64,000 nucleotides of DNA, from positions 1 to 64,000 of the forward strand of contig JAPJBO010000631.1 in NCBI GenBank assembly GCA_030068145.1, in the 5' to 3' direction. Within the stretch, counting starts at the first letter, position 1, and every line of letters starts with the position of its first letter. This document shows positions 38,961 through 49,207 of this stretch, piece by piece. Origin of the DNA: Diplonema papillatum (lineage: Eukaryota; Euglenozoa; Diplonemea; Diplonemida; Diplonemidae). The notes below the pieces were generated by a model. The model was not told where the DNA came from. It saw only the letters and a program-made list of their open reading frames with translations, and made no database searches. The position numbers and the translations under genes are program-made.

Positions 38961-41626
38961 AAGTACCCCATCTTGTAGGTGTGAGAACCGTCGTGGTTGG
39001 GTTCGAGAAAGTGCGACGCGGCTGCCATGCAGAGTTTGTGGCGCATCTTCGAGGTCTTCAGCACGAAACGGGTTCCGAAGAACGCCCGCAGGTTCGTGGG
39101 GTCGAATTCGGGGAACACCCAGCCGGCCTGACCGCAGCGATTTCTGCCGGCGCCAGCGATGTGCCCGCTGTAAGCCTTGTTGAGCTCTTCACAGACCCGA
39201 AGTCGTTCATCTTCGGCTGCCGGGATTGTCTGGTCGCCCGGTTGGTGATAGTCGATGAGTGCAAATCCAGAATCGGAAGCGTTCGCGACCAGCAGGGCAG
39301 CATCGACCGCGGCTTGCAGCTCTGGAATATCCGTTTCGTCCCCGTGCACAAACACGGCGAACGGCTTCCTATCGAAATCGTACGCAAGGTACGTTGTGTA
39401 ACCTTTCGCCTCCGTGCGAGCCCCCATGGAGTGTCCCGGCAGCGGCCGACGGGTCCAGATACCGTTGCCGAGCGCGGAGAAGTGCTTCGTGAGGGCTGCC
39501 GTCGCGAGCGTCTTTTCCGGGGCGGCGCTGGGGTAGTCACCGCCGACAACAATTTCGACGTTGCGCGGGTCCGCTGGAGTTGGATACCCGGCCTCTGGTG
39601 TGGGTGGGACGTTTTGGGTGGTGCTGGGAGGGGCGTGGTACCAGACCGCCACTCTGTTCGTACGTAGCTGAGCGGCGGGCACCCGTGTAGGATTGGGGTT
39701 GCCCGGTGATACGACGAGGTCATTAAACTCGGGCGCGAGCGGCGGGCTGCATACATCCTCCGCTGTGTCCACAGCAGACGATTCGTTGTACAACAAGTGC
39801 GTCGTGAACTCGGCGTGGAATCCGTCGAAGTGCTTGTCCACCACTGCGTCCAGAAGGTCGGTGTACAGCTTCGTCGGGTTCGCCAGAATTTTCGCCGCAG
39901 GGATCACGTACTGCGCGCAGCAGTAAAAAGCGAACACCGGTTGGTTCGTGTCCACCGTCCTGAACCAGCCGGCAATCCTGTTCCACTGAGTGGCTGCGAA
40001 GATGTTCGCTTCCTTCCACAAACTCACGCGGTACAACGGCGAATACCTTTGCGACTTCCTGGCGCATGCGAACGCGTCCAGCAACAACTTTTGCAACGGG
40101 ATTCCACGATGGTGCCAGGCTGAGTGGTTATGCCCGTGGAGGACAGCAACGTACGGCGAAAGAGGCTTCTTCGGGTCGGCGTCTGACAAGTATGAATACG
40201 CCCCGTAGTGCTCCCTGCAATACATCCCACCGGCCGAGCACTGCGTGTTGTAAAGCCACAAGATGTGTCCATGCTGCACCAAGTCGTACCCCATGTCCTC
40301 TACGGCTCCCCCAAAGACGACGACAGTGCGATCGCGGGGGTTCGTGTCATTACGGTAGCACCAACGCCCGAAGGAATTCTCGGCGTAAATCACGGGCGGC
40401 GCGGAAGAGGGGATCAGGGATCTTTCGGAATACCCAACAGGGCTGTCTTCGGGAACGCACGTCGCCACCGGGAACAGGTCCGAGTACTTTTTGAACCGCG
40501 GTTCGTCCATGACGCTGCGCACCGGGTGCGCAGCGTTGAACATCTCGGAGTAAACCTGCCGGAAAAACGCGGCGCGGCTTCGGCTATCGTACTGCTGGAA
40601 CATCCTCAGGCGGGTGAAGAACATCTCTCTGTATTGCGGGGCCTGCGGGTCCGAAACGTTGAGGATGGCCTCCCTCGGGACGATGAAATGCGTCAAGCAA
40701 GGCTGGTCCGGTTTGGCAGACACGTGGACGGCCGGGACGTCGGCGAAAATCTGGTTCCACGTGGAAATGATGTCTGCGCGAAAGGGTGAAGTTTCGTGAC
40801 GCGTCAGGGATACGACTTGCTTCGTTTCACGGGCCAGGGCCAGACCTCTTTCGATGACCTCGACCACGCGGGTGCTGGCCGCGGGGGCCTGAATCATAAT
40901 ATCGGACAAGAAAACGACGAAACCAGGCACAGGGTGGGTCCCGTCGTAGTCTGCCAGATACGTAGTGTACCCGAACTGCTCTTTACAATTTCCGGGTCGG
41001 TCGTTCTGTGCTCCGCCCGGGTTGCATGCTTTCGAACCAGCGGTGTACTCTGTGAATCCATCCCTGGCGAAATCGAGGAAAGGTCCAGGGGAACCTCGAA
41101 CAATGAGAGCAGCGTGTTTGGAGGTCACCGGTCCGCTGATGGTAGTTTGCTCATACGAACAATTAGAGGAATTTTGCACGGCGGCCTTGTCGATGAAGCT
41201 GTTCCAGCGCCATGAACCCGATGGTGACTTTTCTGTAACAAGAGCTGGCTTTTCGGTGGCTTGGGCGCGTTTAACGATGCCAGCGTTCGCTTCGGCCCAC
41301 CGTTTGCTGTTGACGGTGCGGATCCTCTGCGCCCGCGCGTCTTGTGCCTGCCGCTCCTCCTCCGTGAAAGTGCGGGCGGGGACGACCTCTGCGTCCGTGA
41401 TGTTAGGGGTCAAACTGAGCGGGACGAGTTCCTGATCCTCGGCAGCCGCTTCTTTGGTGGTGTTGGGCGTTGAAGGCGATAACGGTTGCTGCACGGCCTC
41501 CGTCGTACGCGTAGAGGTAGCGGAGTGGATATTCGACTCACGGTGGCCGGCCGGCTTCTTCCATTCCTGATTTGTAAAAAATACCGCGGCCGCGAAGAGA
41601 ATGCACAGGAGAAGTTCCTTCCGCAT
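38915..41626 (-). CDS. Secretory-pathway protein with three DUF3431-like domains
   Basis: Intronless frame of 903 residues, ATG 41624-41626. Residues 5-19 form a hydrophobic segment after MRKEL, a signal anchor pointing to a type II Golgi/ER membrane protein. Three tandem units follow: about 165-390 (GYTTYLADYDG...GFVVFLSD), 425-650 (YLSDADPKKPLSPYVAVLHGH, SLWKEANIFAATQWNRIAG, then FAFYCCAQYVIP) and 690-890 (GYTTYLAYDFD...AVFVHGDE). The Y-L-x-D...P...VFLHGH pattern and later CCAQ-I motif fit DUF3431, a glycosyltransferase-like family of unknown reaction; the first and third units have lost the CCAQ part. The C-terminus runs into a duplication boundary and may be truncated. A 51-bp minisatellite lies 140 bp upstream. 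Confidence 0.75.
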   Translation of the reverse strand: MRKELLLCILFAAAVFFTNQEWKKPAGHRESNIHSATSTRTTEAVQQPLSPSTPNTTKEAAAEDQELVPLSLTPNITDAEVVPARTFTEEERQAQDARAQRIRTVNSKRWAEANAGIVKRAQATEKPALVTEKSPSGSWRWNSFIDKAAVQNSSNCSYEQTTISGPVTSKHAALIVRGSPGPFLDFARDGFTEYTAGSKACNPGGAQNDRPGNCKEQFGYTTYLADYDGTHPVPGFVVFLSDIMIQAPAASTRVVEVIERGLALARETKQVVSLTRHETSPFRADIISTWNQIFADVPAVHVSAKPDQPCLTHFIVPREAILNVSDPQAPQYREMFFTRLRMFQQYDSRSRAAFFRQVYSEMFNAAHPVRSVMDEPRFKKYSDLFPVATCVPEDSPVGYSERSLIPSSAPPVIYAENSFGRWCYRNDTNPRDRTVVVFGGAVEDMGYDLVQHGHILWLYNTQCSAGGMYCREHYGAYSYLSDADPKKPLSPYVAVLHGHNHSAWHHRGIPLQKLLLDAFACARKSQRYSPLYRVSLWKEANIFAATQWNRIAGWFRTVDTNQPVFAFYCCAQYVIPAAKILANPTKLYTDLLDAVVDKHFDGFHAEFTTHLLYNESSAVDTAEDVCSPPLAPEFNDLVVSPGNPNPTRVPAAQLRTNRVAVWYHAPPSTTQNVPPTPEAGYPTPADPRNVEIVVGGDYPSAAPEKTLATAALTKHFSALGNGIWTRRPLPGHSMGARTEAKGYTTYLAYDFDRKPFAVFVHGDETDIPELQAAVDAALLVANASDSGFALIDYHQPGDQTIPAAEDERLRVCEELNKAYSGHIAGAGRNRCGQAGWVFPEFDPTNLRAFFGTRFVLKTSKMRHKLCMAAASHFLEPNHDGSHTYKMGYFWKRLFVPNRPSAWP

Positions 41627-41767
41627 CTTCTGTAGGTGTGCACAGCCCCTTGGTAACCTTTTTTGCGTTTATCGTGGTTTTGTTGTAGTGTGGTGAAAAA
41701 GCAGTTTCCACACCTCCCTAAATCGCGGCTGCCGGGACCCTCTTGCAACGATGTAAACGGTTCCATC

Positions 41768-42175
41768 TACAAACTGACCAAAGACAGATTCTCACAAGGA
41801 TACGTCTCTCTGGCGGACAGCTTACTGCCAAAGACAGATTCTTACAAGGATGCGTCTCTCTGGCGGACAGCTTCCTGACCAAAGACAGATTCTTACAAGG
41901 ATACGCCTCTCTGGCGGACAGCTTGCTGACCAAAAACAGATTCTTACAAGGATACGTCTCTCTGGCGGACAGCTTACTGATCAAAGACAGATTCTTACAA
42001 GGATACGCCTCTCTGGTGGACAGCTTGCTGACCAAAAACAGATTCTTACAAGGATACGTCTCTGGCGGACAGCTTACTGACCAAAGACGGATTCTTACAA
42101 GGATACGCCTCTCTGGCGGACAGCTTACTGACCAAAAACAGATTCTTACAAGGATACGTCTCTGGCAGACAGCTT
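41768..42175. repeat. 51-bp minisatellite, about eight units
   Basis: Units of AGACAGATTCTTACAAGGAT, ACGCCTCTCTGGCGGACAGC and TTGCTGACCAA. The unit length is a multiple of three and no stop occurs, so frames stay open on both strands. It lies upstream of the DUF3431-like gene. Confidence 0.95.
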
Positions 42176-42179
42176 TGAT

Positions 42180-43690
42180 CCCTTTTCTTAGCCACCGTGA
42201 AGCCAAAGTTCGAGAGACCAGCAGCAGCGGCCGGGTATAGAATGAGAAGGAAGGACAGATTGGAAGCTACGGCTTGGCAGGTTGTGACAGGATCAGCTGC
42301 GGCAAGGAGAGCGGGAACCGTTCCATCAGAGGCGGTTGCGGTCGAAAGAGATGGCAACCCGAGCGTGGAGGAAGGTTCGTAAGCAAATTGAGAGTCACGA
42401 TGGCCATGCTGAAAGCAGGGTTGCAGGAGGAGGAACTGATGCTTGCCGAGGATAAGATGGCTATGGCGGCTGGGACAGAACAGAGAGACAACGCTAGATA
42501 AAGAGCCCTCCTTGTGGGGAAGTTACGCCTTCGCAGTCCCAGGGCCTCCACCTGCCTGCATAGGGTCGTCGACTGACCTTTCCCGAGAGGACGAGTTGGG
42601 ATGTGGTTGCCGTCTCTCCGGAGAGTTTCCGGTTTCTCCCGGACTCTACAACTCCCCGGACGTGGACTCCGAAGTGCGACGCACCTTTCAACCGGGTGTA
42701 CAGATTCAGAATTCACCTCGACCCCCGACGAGTCCCCGCCCTGAGCCCAAAGAAAATGGGCTCGACCTACACCTAGGGCATCTACACATACCCACTGTTT
42801 CCGATGCGGCCTTACAGCCATCGATTATTGCCAGAAGGATAATCTCGGGTGCAAGAGCGGTGCTCAGTCGTTCGAGACCGATGGGGGAAGGCGACTGGGT
42901 CTGTCCGGTTCAACGTGGCTGCTGCAGCGTGGTCAGAAGTGGGAAGATGATCGGGAGATGGCGGGTATGGATACAGGAATCGATTACGAGTTCGAACATT
43001 TGCGGGTATTGGTAGAGGAGTTGCTGGAGCAAACACCGCCTGGGCTCCTGAGGTGATCGTGGACCATCTTTTTGCCCACGACCAAAACGCAAAAGAGTGG
43101 AGAGTTCGACATAAGAATGGCAAACTCGTGGTACCGAAGGTTGCAACCGCAAACCAGAAGAGCCAAATGTGGTTGAACCGGCGTACATGCACAAGACGCG
43201 TCCTGTTCCTGTGCCGAAGGACTCGAGGCAGGTCCTGCAGGTTTCCCAGAAGTGCTGGTTTGCCTTCAGACCCTCCGAAACCGCAGGCTGCAGGGTATGC
43301 CTCAACAACTGGCTGGGAGTCCGGGCTACAGTTGGTAGATGCATCCGAGTTCTCTCGCACGGTGTTGAGAAACGAACTGCGAGCTGTCGAGGCGGCCAAC
43401 GAAGGAGATCGGAGGATGGAGAACACAGACGGGCTCAAGAGAGCCGCGTCCGAAGCACACTAGCACACCTACATGACACCGTGTACACAGCTCACCCACT
43501 TGCCCGCCCAACCACCCGTCCACCCAACTACCCACCTGTTCACCCATCTGCCGACATCCACCCATCTGTACACCTGCCCACCAGCAGCCCCATTATTCCC
43601 ACCAGAATCGGGCTTCGCACCTCTGGCGTGCCGCATTCCCCGCTCGCCTTGCCGTTGGTCGGGATTCGCTGGCTCCTTGTGCACCTCGGT
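42180..43690. other. No confident gene; CCCA-rich tract at 43490-43600
   Basis: Open frames on both strands up to 208 codons compete with each other. One plus frame (43053-43463) has a plausible stretch (IVDHLFAHDQNAKEWRVRH) but no domain I recognise. Confidence 0.35.
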
Positions 43691-43945
43691 AATCTGCTGG
43701 AGCATGCAGTCAACACGGCAAGATGAACAGAAGTCTTGAGCCGACTGCCGATTGGTGTGGAATCTGCTGGAGCATGCAGCCAACACGGCAAGATGAACAG
43801 AAGTGTTGAGCCGATTGCCGATTGGTGTGGCAATCTGCTGGAGCCAACACGGCAAGATGAACAGAAGTGTTGAGTCGACTGCCGATTGGTGTGGTAATCT
43901 GCTGGAGCATGCAGCCAACCAACACGGCAAGATGAACAGACTGCG
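43690..43945. repeat. ~71-bp tandem repeat, four units
   Basis: Units built on AATCTGCTGGAGCATGCAGC, AACACGGCAAGATGAACAGA and GCCGATTGGTGTGG. Confidence 0.9.
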
Positions 43946-44149
43946 TTCGACTCTCGACGCGACGATGATGGCATGCTAGCAGCAGTGCTTCACGCAACTG
44001 CGTCGGGCACAACACCGAGAGATCAATGCGGTAAAACGAGGAAAAACGCCAGGTTTGCTTTGAATAAACACGGCCCGAGGTACATTGGGGTGCGGGAGGA
44101 AGGAGGCAAGAAGAAACACAGTATCAAACAAAAATGAAAAAAAAAAATA

Positions 44150-44250
44150 CAGGCGCTTCGTTTCGCCTGTGCGTGCCGATGATCGTTTTCCGACTTGTAT
44201 TTACCCTGTGTCGTTATCAGGTAAAGAATTCTAATCAACCACCAAAACAC
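44150..44250 (+). repeat. Dispersed repeat, inverted copy at 58455-58565
   Basis: GTTTTCCGACTTGTATTTAC and neighbouring sequence recur in reverse complement at 58.5 kb. Confidence 0.75.
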
Positions 44251-44271
44251 GCCTGCCGGGAGCTGCAGAGA

Positions 44272-44700
44272 CGATGCCCAACAGGTGGTACCGGAATCTG
44301 TGCTGGCGACAATCAACGTCCCCTTACTAGTGTATAGGAGGCGGGGAGCTGCAGAGCTTTAGGTTGCATGTCTACGATTTTCTTGTGTCTAACAACTGCA
44401 ATTTGACAAGAACAGCAAAACGACCTTGCTGGCATCAGTAGTTGCCGACTTGCACCCAAGCCCCGGGGGCGGGCGGGGTGCCGAAGATGCGGGGCCCGAT
44501 GAACAGCGTGCATGTCGCTTTTCACGCCCTTGCCGACCTTCTCCGAGTTGATGGACAGGTTCGGGAACTGGTTCACTTCTATGAGGAACGGCTTCCCGTC
44601 GTGCCGGCACCACGATGCCGAAGAGGTGGTACCGGGACCAGTCCCTGGCGGCATGCAACGTCCCCTTACTAGTGTATAGGAGGCGGGGAGGTGCAAAGAG
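44272..44700 (-). pseudogene. Partial 3' copies of the TTL-like gene
   Basis: 44449-44660 matches 44852-45065 (last ~70 codons) with deletions, and 44272-44340 is a still shorter copy. Each is followed by the same GTGTATAGGAGGCGGGGAG linker, so the fragments arose by tandem duplication. Confidence 0.75.
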
Positions 44701-44837
44701 CTTGAGGCTGCATGTCTACGATTTTCTTGTGTCTAACAACTGCAATTTGACAAGAACAAGAACCGATCGATGGCAGCGTATCATCGAATCCTCAAGCCCA
44801 TTAGATGAAGAACAGCAGCAAAACGACCTTGCTGGCA

Positions 44838-45821
44838 TCAGTAGTTGCCGACTTGCACCCAAGCCCCGGGGGCGGGCGGGGTGCCGAAGATGCGGGGCCC
44901 GATGAACAGCGTGTACATGTCGCGGAACATGTCGCTTTTCACGCCCTTGCCGACCTTCTCCGAGTTGATGGACAGGTTCGGGAACTGGTTCACTTCTATG
45001 AGGAACGGCTTCCCGTCGGCCGGCACCACGAAGTCGATGCCGAACAGGTGGTACCGGGACCGGTCCCTGGCGGCGTTCAGCTTGCCCTTAAACCTCGTGA
45101 AGAGCCGCCGGACGGCTTCCCGCACTTCGGCTTGGATCAGCTCGTGGTTGGGAAGGGAGGTCAGCGGCACGCGGTCGCACCCTTTGTGGTCCACGTGTGC
45201 TTCTTCGTCGAAGCCCTCGCCGCAGTCGTCGCTGTACGGGGTTCGGTGCACAATCGCAAGGCCTTCGTCGTACGCCCAAACGCTGCAGTTCGGCAGCAGC
45301 AGCGCGTAGCTCCGCAGGGTCCACTTCCTCCCCGCCAGCAGCCCAGGGACCACCCCCTGCTGCAGCACCCAGAAGCTCGGCTTCTCCTCCGCCCGCCACC
45401 GCCGCAGGAGCTCCGGGAGGGTCCCGCAGATGACGTCCTTGCCGCCGGCTGAGAATGTTTTCTTGAGGAAAAAAACCGTCTGGCTCAGAACCGCGTCGTC
45501 CCCGCGGCCGGCGACCGTGAGCAGGGGCGCGATCTCCTGGGTGGGGTGCGTGTACGTGGGCGGCAGGAGGTCCCGCAGGTGGTCCTTGCAGGCGGTCCAG
45601 AGGTGCTTCTTGTTGTCGATCAGCGCCAGCTCCTGCGGCAGGAAGCAGCGGAGCTTCGCGGTTTCCGGGCCGGGCAGGTGGGGCCGGCTGCCCTTGTCCC
45701 ACATGACGAAGTCGATCGGGTCGTCGCCATCTCCGCTCCACACCTCGCGGCAGCTCTCCCACCCTTCGTTTTCAAGCACTGACTCGAGCAGCTTACTTCG
45801 GTTGATTAGGAAAAGAGGCAT
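44838..45821 (-). CDS. Tubulin-tyrosine-ligase-like (TTL) protein
   Basis: Complete intronless frame of 327 residues, ATG 45821 to TGA 44838, near the length of TTL itself (about 380). TTL-family enzymes are ATP-grasp ligases that add Tyr, Glu or Gly to tubulin tails in the cytoplasm or on axonemes. Family landmarks in order: INR/NKK-type N-terminal segment (DNKKHLWTACKDH, ~96), FSAGGKDVICG (~139), VLQQGVVPGLLAGRKWTLRSYALLL (~162-186, the ATP-binding Lys/Arg strand), WAYDEGLAIVHRTPYSDD (~192-209), HLFGIDFVVPADGKPFLIEVNQFPNLSIN (~265-293, metal-binding acidic and Asn residues). Which amino acid it adds cannot be told. Partial copies lie on both sides, but this one is unbroken. Confidence 0.88.
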   Translation of the reverse strand: MPLFLINRSKLLESVLENEGWESCREVWSGDGDDPIDFVMWDKGSRPHLPGPETAKLRCFLPQELALIDNKKHLWTACKDHLRDLLPPTYTHPTQEIAPLLTVAGRGDDAVLSQTVFFLKKTFSAGGKDVICGTLPELLRRWRAEEKPSFWVLQQGVVPGLLAGRKWTLRSYALLLPNCSVWAYDEGLAIVHRTPYSDDCGEGFDEEAHVDHKGCDRVPLTSLPNHELIQAEVREAVRRLFTRFKGKLNAARDRSRYHLFGIDFVVPADGKPFLIEVNQFPNLSINSEKVGKGVKSDMFRDMYTLFIGPRIFGTPPAPGAWVQVGNY

Positions 45822-46049
45822 GTTCGGAGCATCCCTTGCAGTATGTTATGTGAGGGGGGGCTGTATGATTGTGTGATGATATGATGGGTAAATAGCCAGT
45901 ACTCATTTGCGGGCAACTAACTCGAAAGTAACGCAAAAAGAGCAGTAAGATGTGTAATGGTCAAGTGTGTATTGGATGCTGCATGATGTGTGGCGTGAGG
46001 TGGGGCTGTCTGTCTGACGTGCGATGGTATGATGTGTAATCTGGAGACT

Positions 46050-46295
46050 GCAGGTGGTCCTTGCAGGCGGTCCAGAAGTGCTTCTTGTTGTCGATCAGCG
46101 CCAGCTCCTGCGGCAGGAAGCAGCGGAGCTTCGCGGTTTCCGGGCCGGGCAGGTGGGCCGGCTGCCCTTGTCACACATGACGAAGTCGATCGGGTCGTCG
46201 CCATCTCCGCTCCACACCTCGCGGCAGCTCTCCCACCCTTCGTCATCCAGCACTGACTCGAGCAGCTTGCTTCGGTTGGTTAGGAAAAGAGGCAT
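46050..46295 (-). pseudogene. Partial 5' copy of the TTL-like gene
   Basis: Encodes the first ~80 residues (RSKLLESVL-ENEGWESCRE-type start) with a one-base deletion that shifts the frame after CPARKP. Matches 45575-45821. Confidence 0.8.
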
Positions 46296-46410
46296 GTTCG
46301 GAGCATCCCTTAATGTGAGTGGGGGCTGTATGATGATGCGATGTTATGATGGGCAATAGTTTGGTACTCATTTGCGTGCAAATGACTCCAAAGTAACACA
46401 AAAAAAGCGG

Positions 46411-47475
46411 TGTGGGGAACCAGTGTGTGGAACCAGTGTGGGGAACCAGTAGTGTGTGGAGAACCAGTGTGTGGAACCAGTGTGGGGAACCAGTGTGGGG
46501 AACCAGTGTGTGGAACCAGTGTGTGGAACCAGTGTGTGGAACCAGTGTGTGGAACCAGTGTGTGGAACCAGTGTGTGGAACCAGTGTGTGGAACCAGTGT
46601 GTGGAACCAGTGTGTGGAACCAGTGTGTGGAACCAGTGTGGGGAACCAGTGTGTGTGGAACCAGTGTGTGGAACCAGTGTGTGGAACCAGTGTGTGGAAC
46701 CAGTGTGTGGAACCAGTGTGTGGAACCAGTGTGTGGAACCAGTGTGTGGAACCAGTGTGTGGAACCAGTGTGTGGAACCAGTGTGTGGAACCAGTGTGTG
46801 GAACCAGTGTGTGGAACCAGTGTGTGGAACCAGTGTGTGGAACCAGTGTGTGGAACCAGTGTGTGGAACCAGTGTGTGGGAACCAGTGTGTGGAACCAGT
46901 GTGGGGAACCAGTAGTGTGTGGAACCAGTGTGTGGAACCAGTGTGGGGAACCAGTGTGGGGAACCAGTGTGTGGAACCAGTGTGTGGAACCAGTGTGTGG
47001 AACCAGTGTGTGGAACCAGTGTGTGGAACCAGTGTGTGGAACCAGTGTGTGGAACCAGTGTGTGGAACCAGTGTGTGGAACCAGTGTGTGGAACCAGTGT
47101 GTGGAACCAGTGTGTGGAACCAGTGTGTGGAACCAGTGTGTGGAACCAGTGTGTGGAACCAGTGTGTGGAACCAGTGTGTGGAACCAGTGTGTGGAACCA
47201 GTGTGTGGAACCAGTGTGTGGAACCAGTGTGTGGAACCAGTGTGTGGAACCAGTGTGTGGAACCAGTGTGTGGAACCAGTGTGGGGAACCAGTAGTGTGT
47301 GGAACCAGTGTGTGGAACCAGTGTGTGGAACCAGTGTGTGGAACCAGTGTGGGGAACCAGTAGTGTGAGGAACCAGTGTGTGGAACCAGTGTGTGTGGGG
47401 AACCAGTGTGTAGAACCAGTGTGTGGAACCAGTGTGTGGAACCAGTGTGTGGAACCAGTAGTGTGTGTAACCAGT
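46411..47475. repeat. 13-bp minisatellite (GGAACCAGTGTGT), about 80 units
   Basis: Long array with GGGG and AGTAGT variants. The 450-codon frame across it on the minus strand and the plus frames (WNQCVEPVCGTS periodicity) are artefacts of the 13-bp period. Confidence 0.97.
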
Positions 47476-47892
47476 GAAGAAACCGAAGGCGGCCCGTCTG
47501 CCGTCGCAGCTGCTTTAGGCGTCAAACCCATCACCACGTTCTTCGCTGCCAGAGGACCCTTGCCACCTCCACCTGCGTCGGATCCCTCGACCGCGAACAA
47601 GCCTGCGGCCACTGTCAAGCCGACAATCGCAAAGGGCAAGCAACGACAACCTCGAAAGGGCGATGTTCGAAGTCGAGCGAGAAGGTTGCTGCCAAGCCGG
47701 CGCCAACCCCGATAGTACAAAGCTCGAACAGAAAAGCTGCTGCCAAGCCAGCTCCGAAGAGCTCAACTGCTAAGGGGCAGACATCCGCCCCGACAGCCAC
47801 GAAGAGAACAAAAAGAAGAAGTTTGGCGCAACTGGAGAGACAGGTTTTGTACTTTATTGCCTCAAAACAGGTTCCTAATAGATCCTTTCGAA
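47476..47892 (+). other. Lys/Ala/Pro-rich open stretch
   Basis: Two plus frames are open in turn and encode K-A-A-K-P-A-P-type low-complexity sequence (one from the minisatellite to 47715, the other from about 47650 to 48164). It could be a disordered linker of a gene with a frameshift or intron. No domain recognised. Confidence 0.3.
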
Positions 47893-48615
47893 ATGCCGCA
47901 GACCCAGATCTCAGTCTTGAACTCAACCACTTCCGAATTGTGGAATGCGCTCACAAGCTTGAGTTTCTCGAACGTCACCCGGACCGGGAACGTCAGTCTG
48001 TCCATGTTTGGAACTACGCTACGCAACGTCGAAAACTCATTCTTGTCGCGCACGATGGCCAATGTGAGCGATGCGGCAAACGCAACCCTCGGATTTTTCT
48101 CCATTGGGTATCACGACGTCACCACGACGCTTTCCACGTTGTTCCTGTCGAACTCAACGCCTGATTCTAACGACACGTCGGTCACAAGCCCTGCCGGACT
48201 GCATTCGACGACCAAGTTAGCCTCTGTCCGCGTTGCGCCGACACTCAACACCCTTCCTTTCGCTCAGCATGCAGCACCGTCACTTCTTGACATGGCCTCG
48301 CGCACGTTTGTGCTTTTCTGCCTCATAGTGCTACTGTTGTTGGTTGTTGCATTCGTCGGCTGTAGGACATTAGCCTACAGATCGCAGTTCGCCGCACAGC
48401 GACGCTCCTGTGTAAATGCTGACTCGAAATTTGAACGTTTAATTCAAACGTTGACGGCGAACTCGCAGTCCTTCTCAAAAACTGAGGAGAAAACGACCAC
48501 CGAGAAAACGCCACTGCTCAACAGAAAATCTGTCGTCAGCTCTTCCAAGTACAGCACACCATTCTCTGCCGCGGCGTTGATGAGGAAGGCGGCTGGGCGG
48601 TCTCTCATGGTCTGA
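47893..48615 (+). CDS. Candidate single-pass membrane glycoprotein
   Basis: From ATG 47893, 240 residues. The first ~130 residues are Ser/Thr/Asn-rich with seven N-glycosylation sequons (NST, NVT, NVS, NVS, NAT, NST, NDT). A clear transmembrane helix (FVLFCLIVLLLLVVAFVG) follows at about residues 140-158, then a basic ~80-residue tail with KTEEKTTTEKTPLL. No signal peptide is seen at this ATG; the frame is open upstream, so an upstream exon could supply it. It is not similar to anything I recognise. The layout fits a type I surface protein, cellular or element-derived. The overlapping +1 frame is also open for 113 codons but lacks these features. Confidence 0.45.
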   Translation: MPQTQISVLNSTTSELWNALTSLSFSNVTRTGNVSLSMFGTTLRNVENSFLSRTMANVSDAANATLGFFSIGYHDVTTTLSTLFLSNSTPDSNDTSVTSPAGLHSTTKLASVRVAPTLNTLPFAQHAAPSLLDMASRTFVLFCLIVLLLLVVAFVGCRTLAYRSQFAAQRRSCVNADSKFERLIQTLTANSQSFSKTEEKTTTEKTPLLNRKSVVSSSKYSTPFSAAALMRKAAGRSLMV

Positions 48616-48679
48616 AGTATTTGCGCGAATTCTTTCGCGCAATTGCCTCCCCGCAGCTTGTTGCCGAAGCAGGACTGGC

Positions 48680-49207
48680 TTGCGAGATAGAAAGCTGTTC
48701 GCAATGCGCAAAATGCGACTTTGCCAAATGGCCATCGAAAAAGCCGTTCCGAAAAGGTTTTTCGCTATTCACCAGGACATAATCAAACTTATGATCCCGG
48801 AAGTAGTTCTTTCGGAACACGTGGTGCTTGCGAACCTGGTCGTAAGCTGTGCTCTCTGCAAAGAGGCGGAACTACGGCTACCAGGCTTCAGGGATGACGC
48901 TTGGGAGAGTCTGTGCTCCTTTGCTGACGTACGCCAAAAAAGTCTGTTGCAGGAGTGGCAGACCCTAAAGGTTGCAGCCATAGCCTTCAAGAAGAGGTCG
49001 GGCGCACCGAATTCATTGCAGTTCTGGTCGGAGCGACTGGCCTCGTACGCGGACATGACAGAAAATGCCCCGCGCGTGGTGCAAGTTGCCCTCTGCTGCA
49101 CGTACGCTAGTAGCGCCGGCGTAGAGCATGACTTCGGTCAGATGCGGGCGCGACTGCCCTCAGTACGCAACCCCGGACGAAAGTGCCAAGCGTCAGTGCA
49201 GAACTGA
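48680..49207 (+). pseudogene. hAT-like transposase C-terminal region
   Basis: A 175-codon frame whose end resembles the hAT dimerisation domain: FWSERLASYADMTENAPRV then CTYASSAGVEHDFGQMRARL, equivalent to the usual A-S-S-A-x-V-E-R-x-F-S pattern. There is no catalytic core upstream. The frame is cut by a stop after CQASVQN, but in the +1 register the sequence goes on with VPSVSAELMLVKNG, as hAT ends usually do, so a frameshift is present. Confidence 0.5.

Noticed and set aside
46368-47720. 450-codon minus frame and several plus frames over the GGAACCAGTGTGT array
   Set aside because: A 13-bp period without stops keeps several frames open on both strands; the predicted peptides are pure 13-residue repeats.
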